Positions 1 through 7,636 of a stretch of DNA of 62,772 nucleotides are shown here, piece by piece. Positions within the stretch are counted from its first letter, which is position 1; each line of letters starts with the position of its first letter. Under the pieces are notes generated by a model, which was given only the letters and a program-made list of their open reading frames with translations, did no database searches and had not been told where the DNA came from. The stretch is from an uncultured Christensenella sp. GTDB lineage: Bacteria > Bacillota > Clostridia > Christensenellales > Borkfalkiaceae. A program made the position numbers and the translations under genes. The stretch covers positions 1 through 62,772 of the forward strand of contig CAJUHT010000006.1 of the NCBI GenBank assembly GCA_910586035.1, read 5' to 3'.

Positions 1-2564
1 ATCGTATAAATATTCTCTTCGCTGTAATTTACGCCGTTGAGATGCACTTTTATGCCGTTTTCTTGGGTAATGGAATTGATTTGGTCGGCAGTAAGCGCAA
101 CGCTTGCGCCATCTATCCTACTGCTCCACGTCCTGCCGCCGTCAAGGCTGTAATCCCAAGCTACGCCGCTGTTAGCAAAACTGCTGCCAAGCATAACCTT
201 GTTGGCGTTGGTCCCGTCGAAAGAAAATGTTGCGACGGTAAGCTGCTGTTGCGCGCCGCCAGAAAGTTTGTTTGCAATCAATCGGGTAATATTGGGCTGA
301 ACATAATCCGTCTCAACTGTCAGTCCGAGTTGTTTGCCCTTGTTATATGCGCCGTCAAGATATTTAAGATATGTCAAATAGTACGGAGACGACTTGATTT
401 TCGGCTCTATCAAAATCAATAGGTCTCTCATAGGAAACGGATGTTCATACATACCGTCCATAATATCTTTCGCCAAATTCCAATATTCTTCGGCAGTAGT
501 ATTTACGTCCTCTTTATAGGCGTTTATAAGTCCGTACCAACCGTATATATGATTTGGACTATAATTTAAGACCTCTTGGAAAATCTCCTTCAATTTTTCG
601 GCATTTTGCGCATTTTCGCCCGTGGCAGTGTAAGTTTCGCTGTCTTCGTCCGTAGGAAAACGCGTTAAATATACGTCCGAAATTATTCTCATCTTTTCAG
701 CTTTGACAAAATTTTCATAATCGGAGACGGCATCCAAAGCGCAATAAAAGTATTCGATGCTTCCCGAACTCTGGGTTACATTTTTATCGCTACTATTTTT
801 TGCCTCTGTATCGTTCCACCATTTTCGTCCCCATTTGAGCAATCCGCTATTTTCTCCCATATGCAGGGCAGAATTAGCAACGCCGAAAATGTCATAGAAT
901 GTATTCCAATAAGGCGTGCCAGCGGCAGTTCTGCCTTGATATATATAGGCGGCGTGTCCAGGTTGGGAAATTAACTCTGCCGGTACGCCCATTATTTGCT
1001 GAACAAAGACGCCGTTTGCGGAAATCGTACCGCACCAGCCGCCTTGCTCAAACACCATCCAAAGTCTTGTCTCATCTTTTTTTCCGTAAGAGAGATTAAA
1101 ATCCGATAGGTTGTATTTATTGTTCCATGTGGCGTATTTATCAGCATAGTAAAACTCTGCTCTTATGCCAGGTCCCCTATACGGCATATAAGCGTGACAA
1201 CTCATATTGCCTTTCATTTTTACCCTGACGTACCAATTCAGCCATTCCAACTCATCGTCGCGCATTTCTATATTTAGAACAAGCATCATTTCGGGTACGG
1301 TAAGTCTCTCGAATATCTCGTTCTTCAAATAGCCGTTGGCGTGTAATTTCTTGTAAATTTCGTACCTGAGAACCGGATCGGACGGCGGATTTCCCGACGC
1401 ATCTTTATTCAACACAAAAATAATATCGCGCTGATGAGTAAAACTTAGCGTAATCATCATTCGTTTATACAAATCCCCCAAAACCGTGTATTGAGTCTGG
1501 GTTTTGTCATTAAGGTCTTCTTTGTGAGCGGTGTAAACTCTGTATAATACATCAAGTTGTTTATTTTTTAATCTTTGGGTATCCACTCGTATGTCGTAAT
1601 GTTCCGAATAACCGGAAGTCATTAAATATCTCAATGCGTCAACGTCTTCGACAGTTATCCAATGCATAAATTCTTTATGCATTTCGTCGACGTGCGCAAA
1701 AGATTGAAGTTTGTCATAACCGAAAAAACTTACGAATTTTCTCATCAATAAATCGTGTTCTTTTTCCGTTAACATTTCATCGTAAGTCGAGGATTTTATT
1801 ATTTCGTCGTAATATTCGACTTGCTTTATAAAATCATAATCGTCATCGTCGATAACGAAGTCTTTATTGTGCAGTCTGGGATTTGCCCATACTGCATGGT
1901 TGCTGTATTCGGTCGCGCCTCTCTCGGCTTTGAGTTTTAAATAGTTCTTGCCCTTTATATCTATCGTTACAAAAGACTGAACGTCTTCGCCTTTTTTAAA
2001 CGCAGGATTATCTTCCGTCTCTAAATTCCAACTATCGCCGTCCATCGAAGTGTAAATATAGAATTTCGCTTGACCGCTGCCCGGTCCGCCACCAGAGATG
2101 TACTCTGCAAACGACATCGCGTGATCGATACCGTAATACACGGAAAAACATTCGTAATCAAAAGAAGATATATCGTATACGACTTCGCTGTCGGCAACGG
2201 CGGTAATGCCTTTTAAATATTTTTTAGACGTAGGCAGCCCATTGCTATTTTTTCCATTGGTAAGCGTAATCATCCCGTCCCCCATTAATTTGGGGTCGGC
2301 GCCGTCAATGATAATTTTACCGTCTGTCTTATACTCTAAATCCTTTGAAGCATACGATTTTTCCGATAGATAAGGATAATCGGAGATATAGACAAAAGAC
2401 AAGTTTTTGCTTCCCACCGCAGTCGGTCTGTAATTCGCATTAACGCCGACAGAGGAACTATCTCCTACTACTATCATTGAAACACTTGTCGCCGTCATAG
2501 CTATAAATGTAATAGCCAAAACAACTAATATCGAATTTTTTATTTTACTTTTAAAATTATTCAT
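1..2564 (-). CDS. Secreted protein with NPCBM-like domain and transglutaminase-like core (3-prime end beyond window)
   Basis: The reading frame is open from an ATG at 2564 to the left edge (854 codons), so the C-terminus is missing. Residues 8-25 form a hydrophobic signal or anchor segment. Around residues 120-225 the pattern (YDISSFDYECFSVYYGID, GQAKFYIYTSMDGDSW, HAVWANPRL) resembles an NPCBM carbohydrate-binding module. A later stretch, GGWCGTISANGVFVQQIMGVPAELISQPGHAAY in content, has Cys near 511 and His near 537, spaced and flanked as in transglutaminase/protease-like folds; a following Asp in the YDIFG segment could complete a triad. It is probably a cell-surface glycan-binding enzyme or peptidase-like protein; the catalytic call is inference. 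A weak ribosome site (GGGACGG) precedes the ATG, and a five-codon ORF starting at 2581 ends overlapping the start (ATGA), so translation may be coupled. Confidence 0.75.
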   Translation of the reverse strand, partial: MNNFKSKIKNSILVVLAITFIAMTATSVSMIVVGDSSSVGVNANYRPTAVGSKNLSFVYISDYPYLSEKSYASKDLEYKTDGKIIIDGADPKLMGDGMITLTNGKNSNGLPTSKKYLKGITAVADSEVVYDISSFDYECFSVYYGIDHAMSFAEYISGGGPGSGQAKFYIYTSMDGDSWNLETEDNPAFKKGEDVQSFVTIDIKGKNYLKLKAERGATEYSNHAVWANPRLHNKDFVIDDDDYDFIKQVEYYDEIIKSSTYDEMLTEKEHDLLMRKFVSFFGYDKLQSFAHVDEMHKEFMHWITVEDVDALRYLMTSGYSEHYDIRVDTQRLKNKQLDVLYRVYTAHKEDLNDKTQTQYTVLGDLYKRMMITLSFTHQRDIIFVLNKDASGNPPSDPVLRYEIYKKLHANGYLKNEIFERLTVPEMMLVLNIEMRDDELEWLNWYVRVKMKGNMSCHAYMPYRGPGIRAEFYYADKYATWNNKYNLSDFNLSYGKKDETRLWMVFEQGGWCGTISANGVFVQQIMGVPAELISQPGHAAYIYQGRTAAGTPYWNTFYDIFGVANSALHMGENSGLLKWGRKWWNDTEAKNSSDKNVTQSSGSIEYFYCALDAVSDYENFVKAEKMRIISDVYLTRFPTDEDSETYTATGENAQNAEKLKEIFQEVLNYSPNHIYGWYGLINAYKEDVNTTAEEYWNLAKDIMDGMYEHPFPMRDLLILIEPKIKSSPYYLTYLKYLDGAYNKGKQLGLTVETDYVQPNITRLIANKLSGGAQQQLTVATFSFDGTNANKVMLGSSFANSGVAWDYSLDGGRTWSSRIDGASVALTADQINSITQENGIKVHLNGVNYSEENIYT

Positions 2565-2592
2565 AATAGCCGTCCCATAAAAAATTTTTAAT

Positions 2593-2621
2593 ATTATACC
2601 ATATCTGTTTTTTTAATTCAA
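2593..2621 (-). promoter_or_regulatory. Sigma-A-type promoter of the NPCBM gene
   Basis: On the minus strand TTGAAT (2621-2616) is separated by 17 bases from TATAAT (2598-2593). The predicted start gives a leader of about 20 bases before the ATG at 2564. Confidence 0.7.
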
Positions 2622-2680
2622 CCAAAATAACTTATTGAATTACTGCATACACGATTTTATCTAAGTTCCATTACAATAAT

Positions 2681-2836
2681 ATGAATATTAGAATAAAATT
2701 ACAACATTTACGTAATAATGGACGAAATCTATAAACATTATAACGCCAAGCTGAAGAGCAAAAACACCGTCAAACTCTTGAAAAAGAATTGACATATCAA
2801 CAAATAAATAAGAAACATCTATGTCGTATTTTTTGA
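2681..2836 (+). pseudogene. Possible decayed XRE/coiled-coil ORF
   Basis: One frame reads MNIRIKLQHLRNNGRNL, stop, TL, stop, then RQAEEQKHRQTLEKEL followed by 14 more residues and a TGA. The first part resembles the N-terminus of a small helix-turn-helix regulator and the second an amphipathic, charged helix. Two stops in the same frame suggest a broken gene rather than two genes. The stretch is AT-rich and has no clear ribosome site. It could also be chance coding-like sequence. Confidence 0.3.
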
Positions 2837-3113
2837 AAGATAGAATACGGCATTTTCAATTTTTTAAGTGTACGGAGAAAATACTGCTAACCGTTGCCAA
2901 TATATAATCGAAAAACAATATACCGAATTGCTTATACGGTTCATATGAACTGTTTAACCAATTTTGAAAATATTGTTCTTGAAAAATAGTTATACTTAAA
3001 ATCAAACACGTTAACCTTATTATCAAAACCATATATACTATTCGTCTAATACTTTGGATTTCATAATTTAAGCCAAATTGAATTATATTTTCAATACAGA
3101 AAAATTATAATTT

Positions 3114-3143
3114 GAGGTTCAACCCCTGCTACTACCCACTCCA
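3114..3143 (+). other. tRNA 3-prime-end-like string (possible attachment-site relic)
   Basis: The sequence GAGGTTCAACCCCTGCTACT followed by ACCCACTCCA looks like a T-arm, the 3 strand of an acceptor stem and a terminal CCA. No matching D-arm or anticodon arm is visible upstream. A tRNA 3-end fragment without the tRNA is what an integrated element leaves when its att site lies in a tRNA gene. No second copy was seen in this window, so this is weak. Confidence 0.25.
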
Positions 3144-3209
3144 TTTTTGAGCGTTTTACTACGCTACTTATCATTCATTATCGACACGTCGAGATGCGAC
3201 GAATATTGC

Positions 3210-3235
3210 AATAAGACAGCGAAAGCTGTCTTATT
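3210..3235. repeat. Perfect hairpin with GAAA loop
   Basis: AATAAGACAGC and GCTGTCTTATT form an 11-bp perfect stem closed by GAAA. The stem is A/T-rich at its base and could act as a terminator in either direction, although no gene end lies directly next to it. Confidence 0.5.
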
Positions 3236-3355
3236 TGCTTTAACGTCGATTTCGACTTTTTCCAAAAAGTTTTTCGATACTTTTTGGGAGCCCTGAACGT
3301 CTTTGCGTCCTTTTCAGGTAGCAAAGCCAATAGTTTAAAGGTTTTAATCTGTTTA

Positions 3356-3393
3356 TACAGCCTTGCCTTAAACGGCAGGGCTGTATTTCTTTT
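3356..3393 (+). terminator. Terminator-like repeat, copy A
   Basis: TACAGCCTTGCC pairs with GGCAGGGCTGTA (one G-U) around a TTAAAC loop, followed by TTTCTTTT. Related sequences occur after the TetR/membrane-protein pair at 4678-4747. It sits directly upstream of the TetR promoter and would insulate it from read-through. Confidence 0.6.
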
Positions 3394-3415
3394 GCCGTTA
3401 AACATATAAAAACAT

Positions 3416-3456
3416 TTGACAAATCTGTTGATAAAGCATATACTGAACAGTGTTCA
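3416..3456 (+). promoter_or_regulatory. TetR promoter with overlapping palindromic operator
   Basis: TTGACA (3416-3421), 17-base spacer, TATACT (3439-3444): near-consensus. The perfect inverted repeat TGAACA-G-TGTTCA (3444-3456) begins at the last base of the -10 box and covers the start site, the usual place for a TetR-family autorepressor. A ribosome site (AAGGGG) precedes the ATG at 3484. Confidence 0.75.
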
Positions 3457-3483
3457 AAACAATGTACAACAAGGGGTTTATAA

Positions 3484-4038
3484 ATGGATATAAAGCAAAA
3501 AATTATGGGCGTTACGATAGACTTAATAAGGGAAACAAACGGCAATACCGCTAAAATAACAATAAGGGAAATAGCCAAACGGGCGGATATCGGCATCGGA
3601 CTTATCAACTATCATTTTCAAAGCAAAACGCATTTAATCGATTTGTGCGTGCAACAAATTATAAGCGGAGTTATAGCTCAGTCCAACCCTGATACGGAGC
3701 AATTGCTCCCCATTGAAAAATTGAAACGCTCGGTTAAAATTCCCGTAGATTTTTTAGCCGACAATTGCGAAATTTCAAAAATTTCAATTTTAAACGACTT
3801 GGTTCAAGGGCAGGAAAACGACAACACTTTTAAAACGTTAGCGCGGTTTTACTTTTACGCAAGCAAATTGGAACAGGACGAAGATACTTTTTTCAAGGCG
3901 GCGTTTTTAATTCACGGCTTACAGGGGATATTTTTGCGCAGTCGACTGTATAAAGACAAATTCGACTTTTACGATAAAGCGCAAAGAGATAACTTAATAG
4001 ATAATTTGGTTGAAAAACTGTTCGGGGGGGAAAAATGA
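3484..4038 (+). CDS. TetR/AcrR-family transcriptional repressor
   Basis: 184 residues, a usual length for the family. The N-terminal helix-turn-helix is clear: ITIREIAKRADIGIGLINYHFQSKTHLI around residues 25-52, with the recognition-helix signature IGLINYHF. The C-terminal two thirds would be the ligand-binding and dimer domain and gives no ligand clue. The stop overlaps the start of the next gene (ATGAATAG at 4035), so the two are translationally coupled and the membrane protein is the likely target. The operator TGAACAGTGTTCA over its own promoter suggests autorepression of the pair, relieved by an unknown small molecule. Confidence 0.9.
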   Translation: MDIKQKIMGVTIDLIRETNGNTAKITIREIAKRADIGIGLINYHFQSKTHLIDLCVQQIISGVIAQSNPDTEQLLPIEKLKRSVKIPVDFLADNCEISKISILNDLVQGQENDNTFKTLARFYFYASKLEQDEDTFFKAAFLIHGLQGIFLRSRLYKDKFDFYDKAQRDNLIDNLVEKLFGGEK

Positions 4039-4658
4039 ATAGAAAAATCGGGTTTATATCTTCCGCCGTTGCGGGCGGTGCAGTTGCAATTTTTTTGATT
4101 TGTCTGATTGTAGCCTTGTTTACCAAAAACGCGTTTACGGAAAATTTGAGCTACGCCGTATGCACCGTTCTATCGTGGAGCTGGGTGGCAACCGCCGTAG
4201 TCTACTCCTGCTACGCAAAAAAGGAACGTTCCGCGGCGGCGAAAACAGGCGTTGCCGCAGGCATAATTTACTCTACAATTATAAGCATTGTGTACTATAC
4301 CCAACTTACTACCGTGCTGTATAAGTCCGTAGACGAAAAAATTTTACAAGCCTTTACCTTTTCGGCGGCGGGCAGTTGGCTTTTCAACCTCGATTTATTG
4401 GGATACGGGCTGTTGGCGGTTTCCACGTTTTTTACGGGACTTTCCTTGCAGGCGGAGTGCCGAGCGGACAAAGCGCTGAAATGGCTTTTAACGTTGCACG
4501 GAATATTTTTTATATGTATGTTGGCACCCGTACTCCCTTTACCCGCAACCAATCAGGGCAACGGCGGCACGATAGCGCTAATCGGTTGGTGTTTATTCTT
4601 TTTGCCCGTTTGCGTTTTATCCGCAATACATTTTAAAAGGAGCGCGGCTCTAAATTAA
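4035..4658 (+). CDS. Multi-pass membrane protein of unknown function, TetR-linked
   Basis: 207 residues with about six predicted membrane helices (roughly 8-30, 38-60, 72-95, 108-140, 150-170, 180-200). There are no recognisable transporter or enzyme motifs. It overlaps the upstream tetR gene by four bases and has no independent promoter visible, so it is probably the regulated output, for example an envelope-stress or efflux-related membrane protein; that is inference. Polar, acidic loops are short. The gene is followed at once by two terminator-like repeats. Confidence 0.7.
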   Translation: MNRKIGFISSAVAGGAVAIFLICLIVALFTKNAFTENLSYAVCTVLSWSWVATAVVYSCYAKKERSAAAKTGVAAGIIYSTIISIVYYTQLTTVLYKSVDEKILQAFTFSAAGSWLFNLDLLGYGLLAVSTFFTGLSLQAECRADKALKWLLTLHGIFFICMLAPVLPLPATNQGNGGTIALIGWCLFFLPVCVLSAIHFKRSAALN

Positions 4659-4677
4659 ATGCCTATGTAAAACTTTT

Positions 4678-4747
4678 TATACAGCCTTGCCTAAAACGGC
4701 GGGTTTGTATTTCTATCCCCCGCTAACGGCGGGGCTGTATTTCTTTT
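4678..4747 (+). terminator. Terminator-like repeats, copies B and C
   Basis: Copy B (4678-4714) is nearly identical to copy A on its 5 side (TATACAGCCTTGCC) but degenerate on its 3 side. Copy C (4718-4747) is CCCCGC-TAACG-GCGGGG followed by CTGTATTTCTTTT, ending with the same T-rich tail as copy A. Together with copy A they bracket the tetR/membrane-protein operon. Confidence 0.55.
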
Positions 4748-4856
4748 ACCCCATTAACGGCAAAACAAAAAATTTCAAAAAAGGCTTGATTTTATATAAA
4801 CAATATTATATAATATATGTTATATAAGTATATTTATATTTGCGGGGTGAAATTTA

Positions 4857-5411
4857 ATGCCTAAACAGCGAATAACGAAAGAGATGATTTTGGAAGTCGC
4901 CTTTAAGCTGGCGAGAGAGCGCGGTTACGAACAGGTTGTTGTTAAAAACATCGCCGCCGAAATGGGTTGCTCGGTACAGCCTATATACAGCTATTTCAGC
5001 AATATGGACGCCTTGAAGCAAGCCGTAGTTGGCGCGGCTATGCAATTTTACAACGGCTTTATCTATTCCCGCGTGGATAACGACCGCGTTTTACAGAGTA
5101 TGGCGCGGGCGAACGTAGCGTTTGCCAAGTACGAAACCAATTTATTCAAGCTGTTGTTTTTGCAAAAGCTTAACGGCTTGAACAGTTTTAACGATATTTA
5201 CGAGTGGATGGGCGATAAACAGGCGACAAGCCGACTTGCCGAAGAACTGCTGTTGTCCGAAGAAAAGATAAAGCAAGTTTACGTAATGCTTATAGTATTT
5301 ACGCACGGAGTGGCGACGATGATTGCAACTGGCGGCGCAAACATTTCCGACGAAGAGAGCGCGGATATACTCGAAAGAGCGTACGAGGCGTTTATTAAAG
5401 CTCAAAAATAA
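4857..5411 (+). CDS. TetR/AcrR-family regulator
   Basis: 184 residues. Helix-turn-helix at about residues 7-50: TKEMILEVAFKLARERGYEQVVVKNIAAEMGCSVQPIYSYFSNMD in content, with the YSYFSN recognition-helix end typical of TetR proteins. The ribosome site GGGGTGAAA is well placed before the ATG. Upstream (about 4793-4840) is an A/T-only tract rich in TATATAA half-sites that may hold both promoter and operator. A DUF2461 gene starts 17 bases after the stop, suggesting a two-gene operon. Its sequence is not closely similar to the first TetR. Confidence 0.9.
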   Translation: MPKQRITKEMILEVAFKLARERGYEQVVVKNIAAEMGCSVQPIYSYFSNMDALKQAVVGAAMQFYNGFIYSRVDNDRVLQSMARANVAFAKYETNLFKLLFLQKLNGLNSFNDIYEWMGDKQATSRLAEELLLSEEKIKQVYVMLIVFTHGVATMIATGGANISDEESADILERAYEAFIKAQK

Positions 5412-5428
5412 AACCGTAGGAGAGAAAA

Positions 5429-6112
5429 ATGAATACGGAAATTATATTAAACTATCTTGCGGAGCTTTCCGCAAACAACGAACGCGAATGGTATCACGCG
5501 CACAAGAAAGAGAACAAAGAGGCAACCGCCCGTTTCGAAGAACTTTTGCAGGAGCTTATTTACGGCATAGGCGCGTTTGACGAAAGCGTACTGCGCAACG
5601 TTCCGAAAGAGCTTACCTTCAAACTCGTGCGCGACACAAGGTTCAGCCGCGACAAATCGCCGTACAACCCCTCGTTCAGGGCGCATATTTCTTCGATGGG
5701 CAAACTGCCTATTCCCGTTGGCTACTACATAATGATTAAGCCGAACGGCGGCACGTTTTTAGGCGGCGGACTGTTTGCCGATATGTTTTCCGAAGCCACT
5801 GCTATGGTGCGCGATTACATAGCGGCGCACCCCGACGAATGGAGCGCAATAATAGACGATAAGCAATTTAAAAGCTATTTTACGGTAAATGGAACGTCGC
5901 TTAAAAACGTGCCCGCGGCATATAGCAAAGAGCACCCGCAAGCGGAGTATTTAAAATACAAATCCTGGTATCTGGAATACTTTGTTTCCGACCAAGAAGT
6001 TTTAAACGCGGAAGAATTTTTGAAAAAAGCCGTTGAAGTTTTCAAGGCAATGAAGCCGTTCAACGACTTTCTAAACAGGGCTCTTAAAGATTTTAAAATG
6101 CCCGCGAGGTAA
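5429..6112 (+). CDS. DUF2461 family protein
   Basis: 227 residues, typical length for the DUF2461 (TIGR02453-type) family. Matching signatures are LNYLAELSANNEREWYHAHK at the N-terminus, LVRDTRFSRDKSPYNPSFRAH around 68-90, and GYYIMIKPNGGTFLGGGLF around 98-118. The biochemical role of this family is not established to my knowledge. The ribosome site GGAGAG lies 17 bases after the TetR stop, so it is likely co-transcribed with, and possibly regulated by, that TetR protein. Confidence 0.85.
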   Translation: MNTEIILNYLAELSANNEREWYHAHKKENKEATARFEELLQELIYGIGAFDESVLRNVPKELTFKLVRDTRFSRDKSPYNPSFRAHISSMGKLPIPVGYYIMIKPNGGTFLGGGLFADMFSEATAMVRDYIAAHPDEWSAIIDDKQFKSYFTVNGTSLKNVPAAYSKEHPQAEYLKYKSWYLEYFVSDQEVLNAEEFLKKAVEVFKAMKPFNDFLNRALKDFKMPAR

Positions 6113-6244
6113 TTGCCTCCCCGCCGCCCTCCTACTTTAAACGCAAAACGCGGCGTTGCATACGCAAACGTACATTCCGCAAAAAGTTGGAAAAAATGTA
6201 AAAAAATTTGTAAGATAATGAAGTCATAATATCAGGGTGAAATT

Positions 6245-6613
6245 ATGACGCAGGAAGAAACGCAGTTTATTATCAAGAGATACACTTTCATTGACAGGGC
6301 GATAACGGTAGGCGACGAAGAACTCAATTTTTACGTAGGCAACAGAAAGAACGGCATAACCATTACCGAAGAGGTCAAAACGACTTACGCCATAATACGC
6401 GAAGTTTTCGACGCGGAAACGAACTTTTGGATAAAATATATGATACGGCGGATTTTGCGCGGCGACAGCGACGTTTCCATAATGCGCAGTATGCCCGTAA
6501 TGAAAAACGCCTACTACGCGCGCAAACAGAGATTCGAATGCAAGGTGCTTATGTGCTGTATAGCCAAAGGGCTTGTGGACTACTCCTACATACTTTCAAT
6601 GCCGATAGACTGA
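6245..6613 (+). CDS. Small helical protein of unknown function
   Basis: 122 residues, no membrane segments, no Cys cluster. The C-terminal half (TTYAIIREVFDAETNFWIKYMIRRILRGDSDVSIMRSMPVMKNAYYARKQRF in content) is basic and helical and vaguely recalls the sigma-region-4-like fold of phage RinA/ArpU late regulators, but the match is too weak for a call. A good ribosome site (AGGGTGAAATT) precedes the ATG. Codon use and GC content resemble the neighbours, so it is probably a real resident gene. It is separated by 84 bases from the next gene, which has its own promoter. Confidence 0.6.
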   Translation: MTQEETQFIIKRYTFIDRAITVGDEELNFYVGNRKNGITITEEVKTTYAIIREVFDAETNFWIKYMIRRILRGDSDVSIMRSMPVMKNAYYARKQRFECKVLMCCIAKGLVDYSYILSMPID

Positions 6614-6643
6614 TAGCGCGCCGCATAAGGCGGAAAAAACAAT

Positions 6644-6672
6644 TTGACAAACGCGGCGGCGGAGAGTAAACT
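6644..6672 (+). promoter_or_regulatory. Promoter of the 6698 gene
   Basis: TTGACA (6644-6649), 17 bases, TAAACT (6667-6672). This decides the start of the next gene: the in-frame TTG at 6644 is the -35 box itself and cannot be the initiation codon of a transcript from this promoter. Confidence 0.65.
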
Positions 6673-6697
6673 GTATAGAAAAACAAGAGAAGAGAAT

Positions 6698-7573
6698 ATG
6701 AATATACTTGCCGCACAGGTAATTGCAAAGCGCGTTTTTTCGCACCTGTACATCTATCTGGATATAGTTTTCCTCGTTGCGTTAATCGCGTTGCTCGTTT
6801 TTAAAAAGCGCTATTTAACAGTGCTGTTCGGCTTGTTCGGCGGCGTGCTGTATATGCTTGTAGACTACGGCATATTCCACTTGGCAATGCACTCCCGCTT
6901 TATCGAGGGCGGCAACCTCTTTTGGGTGTTGCTGTGGATGTCGTTAAGCTACGGCATAACCAACTTCGTACTCATATGGACCTGGCTGTCCAAGGACAAG
7001 CACATTACGGAATTTACGCTGTTTATAATAGTTTGGTGGATAGCCGCGCCTATGATAGCGCAGTCGTTCGGCGGAAGCCTGCCCACGGTTACCATATGGC
7101 GCGAAACCAAGGGTTACCACGGATATATGGCGATTATACTGCTGTTAGGCTACGCCGCGGCGATTGTTTACAACCTGTTGCAGAAAGACAAAACGCGCCG
7201 CCTCCCCCTCATACGCCTGCTTGCCATAGGAATAGGCGTTCAGTTTTTATGGGAGTTCTCCCTGCTGGTCGGCGGAATACGCAGCGACGGCTTCGGCTGG
7301 GAACAGAAGCTAAACACCATAACGGTAAATTCGCTGTTGGAAACCAATCTCGGCGCGGTGCCCATTTACTGCATATACATTGCAATCACCTCGCGCTTTA
7401 ACGAAAACCTTTCCCGCCGCGCGGTTCAACTCGGCTTTACACAACGCATAGCCGAGCTGAACGCAAAAAAACTGCGCTCCGTAAGCGCGCAACAAACCAC
7501 AACGGTAATAACGGAAAAAGAAATAGAAACCTCGCCGTCGGAAGAGGTTGCATATAAGAAAATTAAAGATTGA
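6698..7573 (+). CDS. Polytopic membrane protein of unknown function
   Basis: 291 residues from the ATG at 6698, chosen because a ribosome site (GAGAAGAG) lies just upstream and the promoter occupies the earlier in-frame TTG. About seven hydrophobic helices are spread from residue 20 to 245, including a conserved-looking DYGIFH (about 51-56) and WEFSLLVGG (about 184-192). The last 50 residues are charged and cytoplasmic (QRIAELNAKKLRSVSAQQ). I do not recognise the family. It ends at a strong bidirectional terminator shared with the convergent histidine kinase gene. Confidence 0.7.
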   Translation: MNILAAQVIAKRVFSHLYIYLDIVFLVALIALLVFKKRYLTVLFGLFGGVLYMLVDYGIFHLAMHSRFIEGGNLFWVLLWMSLSYGITNFVLIWTWLSKDKHITEFTLFIIVWWIAAPMIAQSFGGSLPTVTIWRETKGYHGYMAIILLLGYAAAIVYNLLQKDKTRRLPLIRLLAIGIGVQFLWEFSLLVGGIRSDGFGWEQKLNTITVNSLLETNLGAVPIYCIYIAITSRFNENLSRRAVQLGFTQRIAELNAKKLRSVSAQQTTTVITEKEIETSPSEEVAYKKIKD

Positions 7574-7593
7574 CGTATTCAATAAAACGTAAA

Positions 7594-7624
7594 AACCCCG
7601 CCGCGCTCAATGCGCGGCGGGGTT
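7594..7624. terminator. Bidirectional terminator
   Basis: Perfect 13-bp stem AACCCCGCCGCGC / GCGCGGCGGGGTT with a five-base loop, A-run on the left and TATATTTTAATTTTT on the right; it serves the convergent genes on both sides. Confidence 0.85.
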
Positions 7625-7636
7625 ATATTTTAATTT

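Larger units (their letters stand above)
2837..3355. other. AT-rich gene-poor intergenic stretch
   Basis: With the pseudogene just upstream this makes a gap of about 900 bases between the NPCBM gene and the first TetR gene. I see no convincing gene. It holds a perfect palindrome GTTCATATGAAC (2939-2950), a tRNA-3-end-like string (3114-3143) and a GAAA-tetraloop hairpin (3210-3235). Base composition is clearly lower in GC than neighbouring genes, consistent with decayed or acquired DNA. Confidence 0.5.

Noticed and set aside
42..422. Plus-strand ORF at the left edge
   Set aside because: Lies opposite the long uninterrupted NPCBM/transglutaminase-like frame and has no supporting features.
6644..6697. 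TTG start for the membrane protein at 6698
   Set aside because: The TTG is the -35 box (TTGACA) of a good promoter; the ATG at 6698 has a ribosome site.
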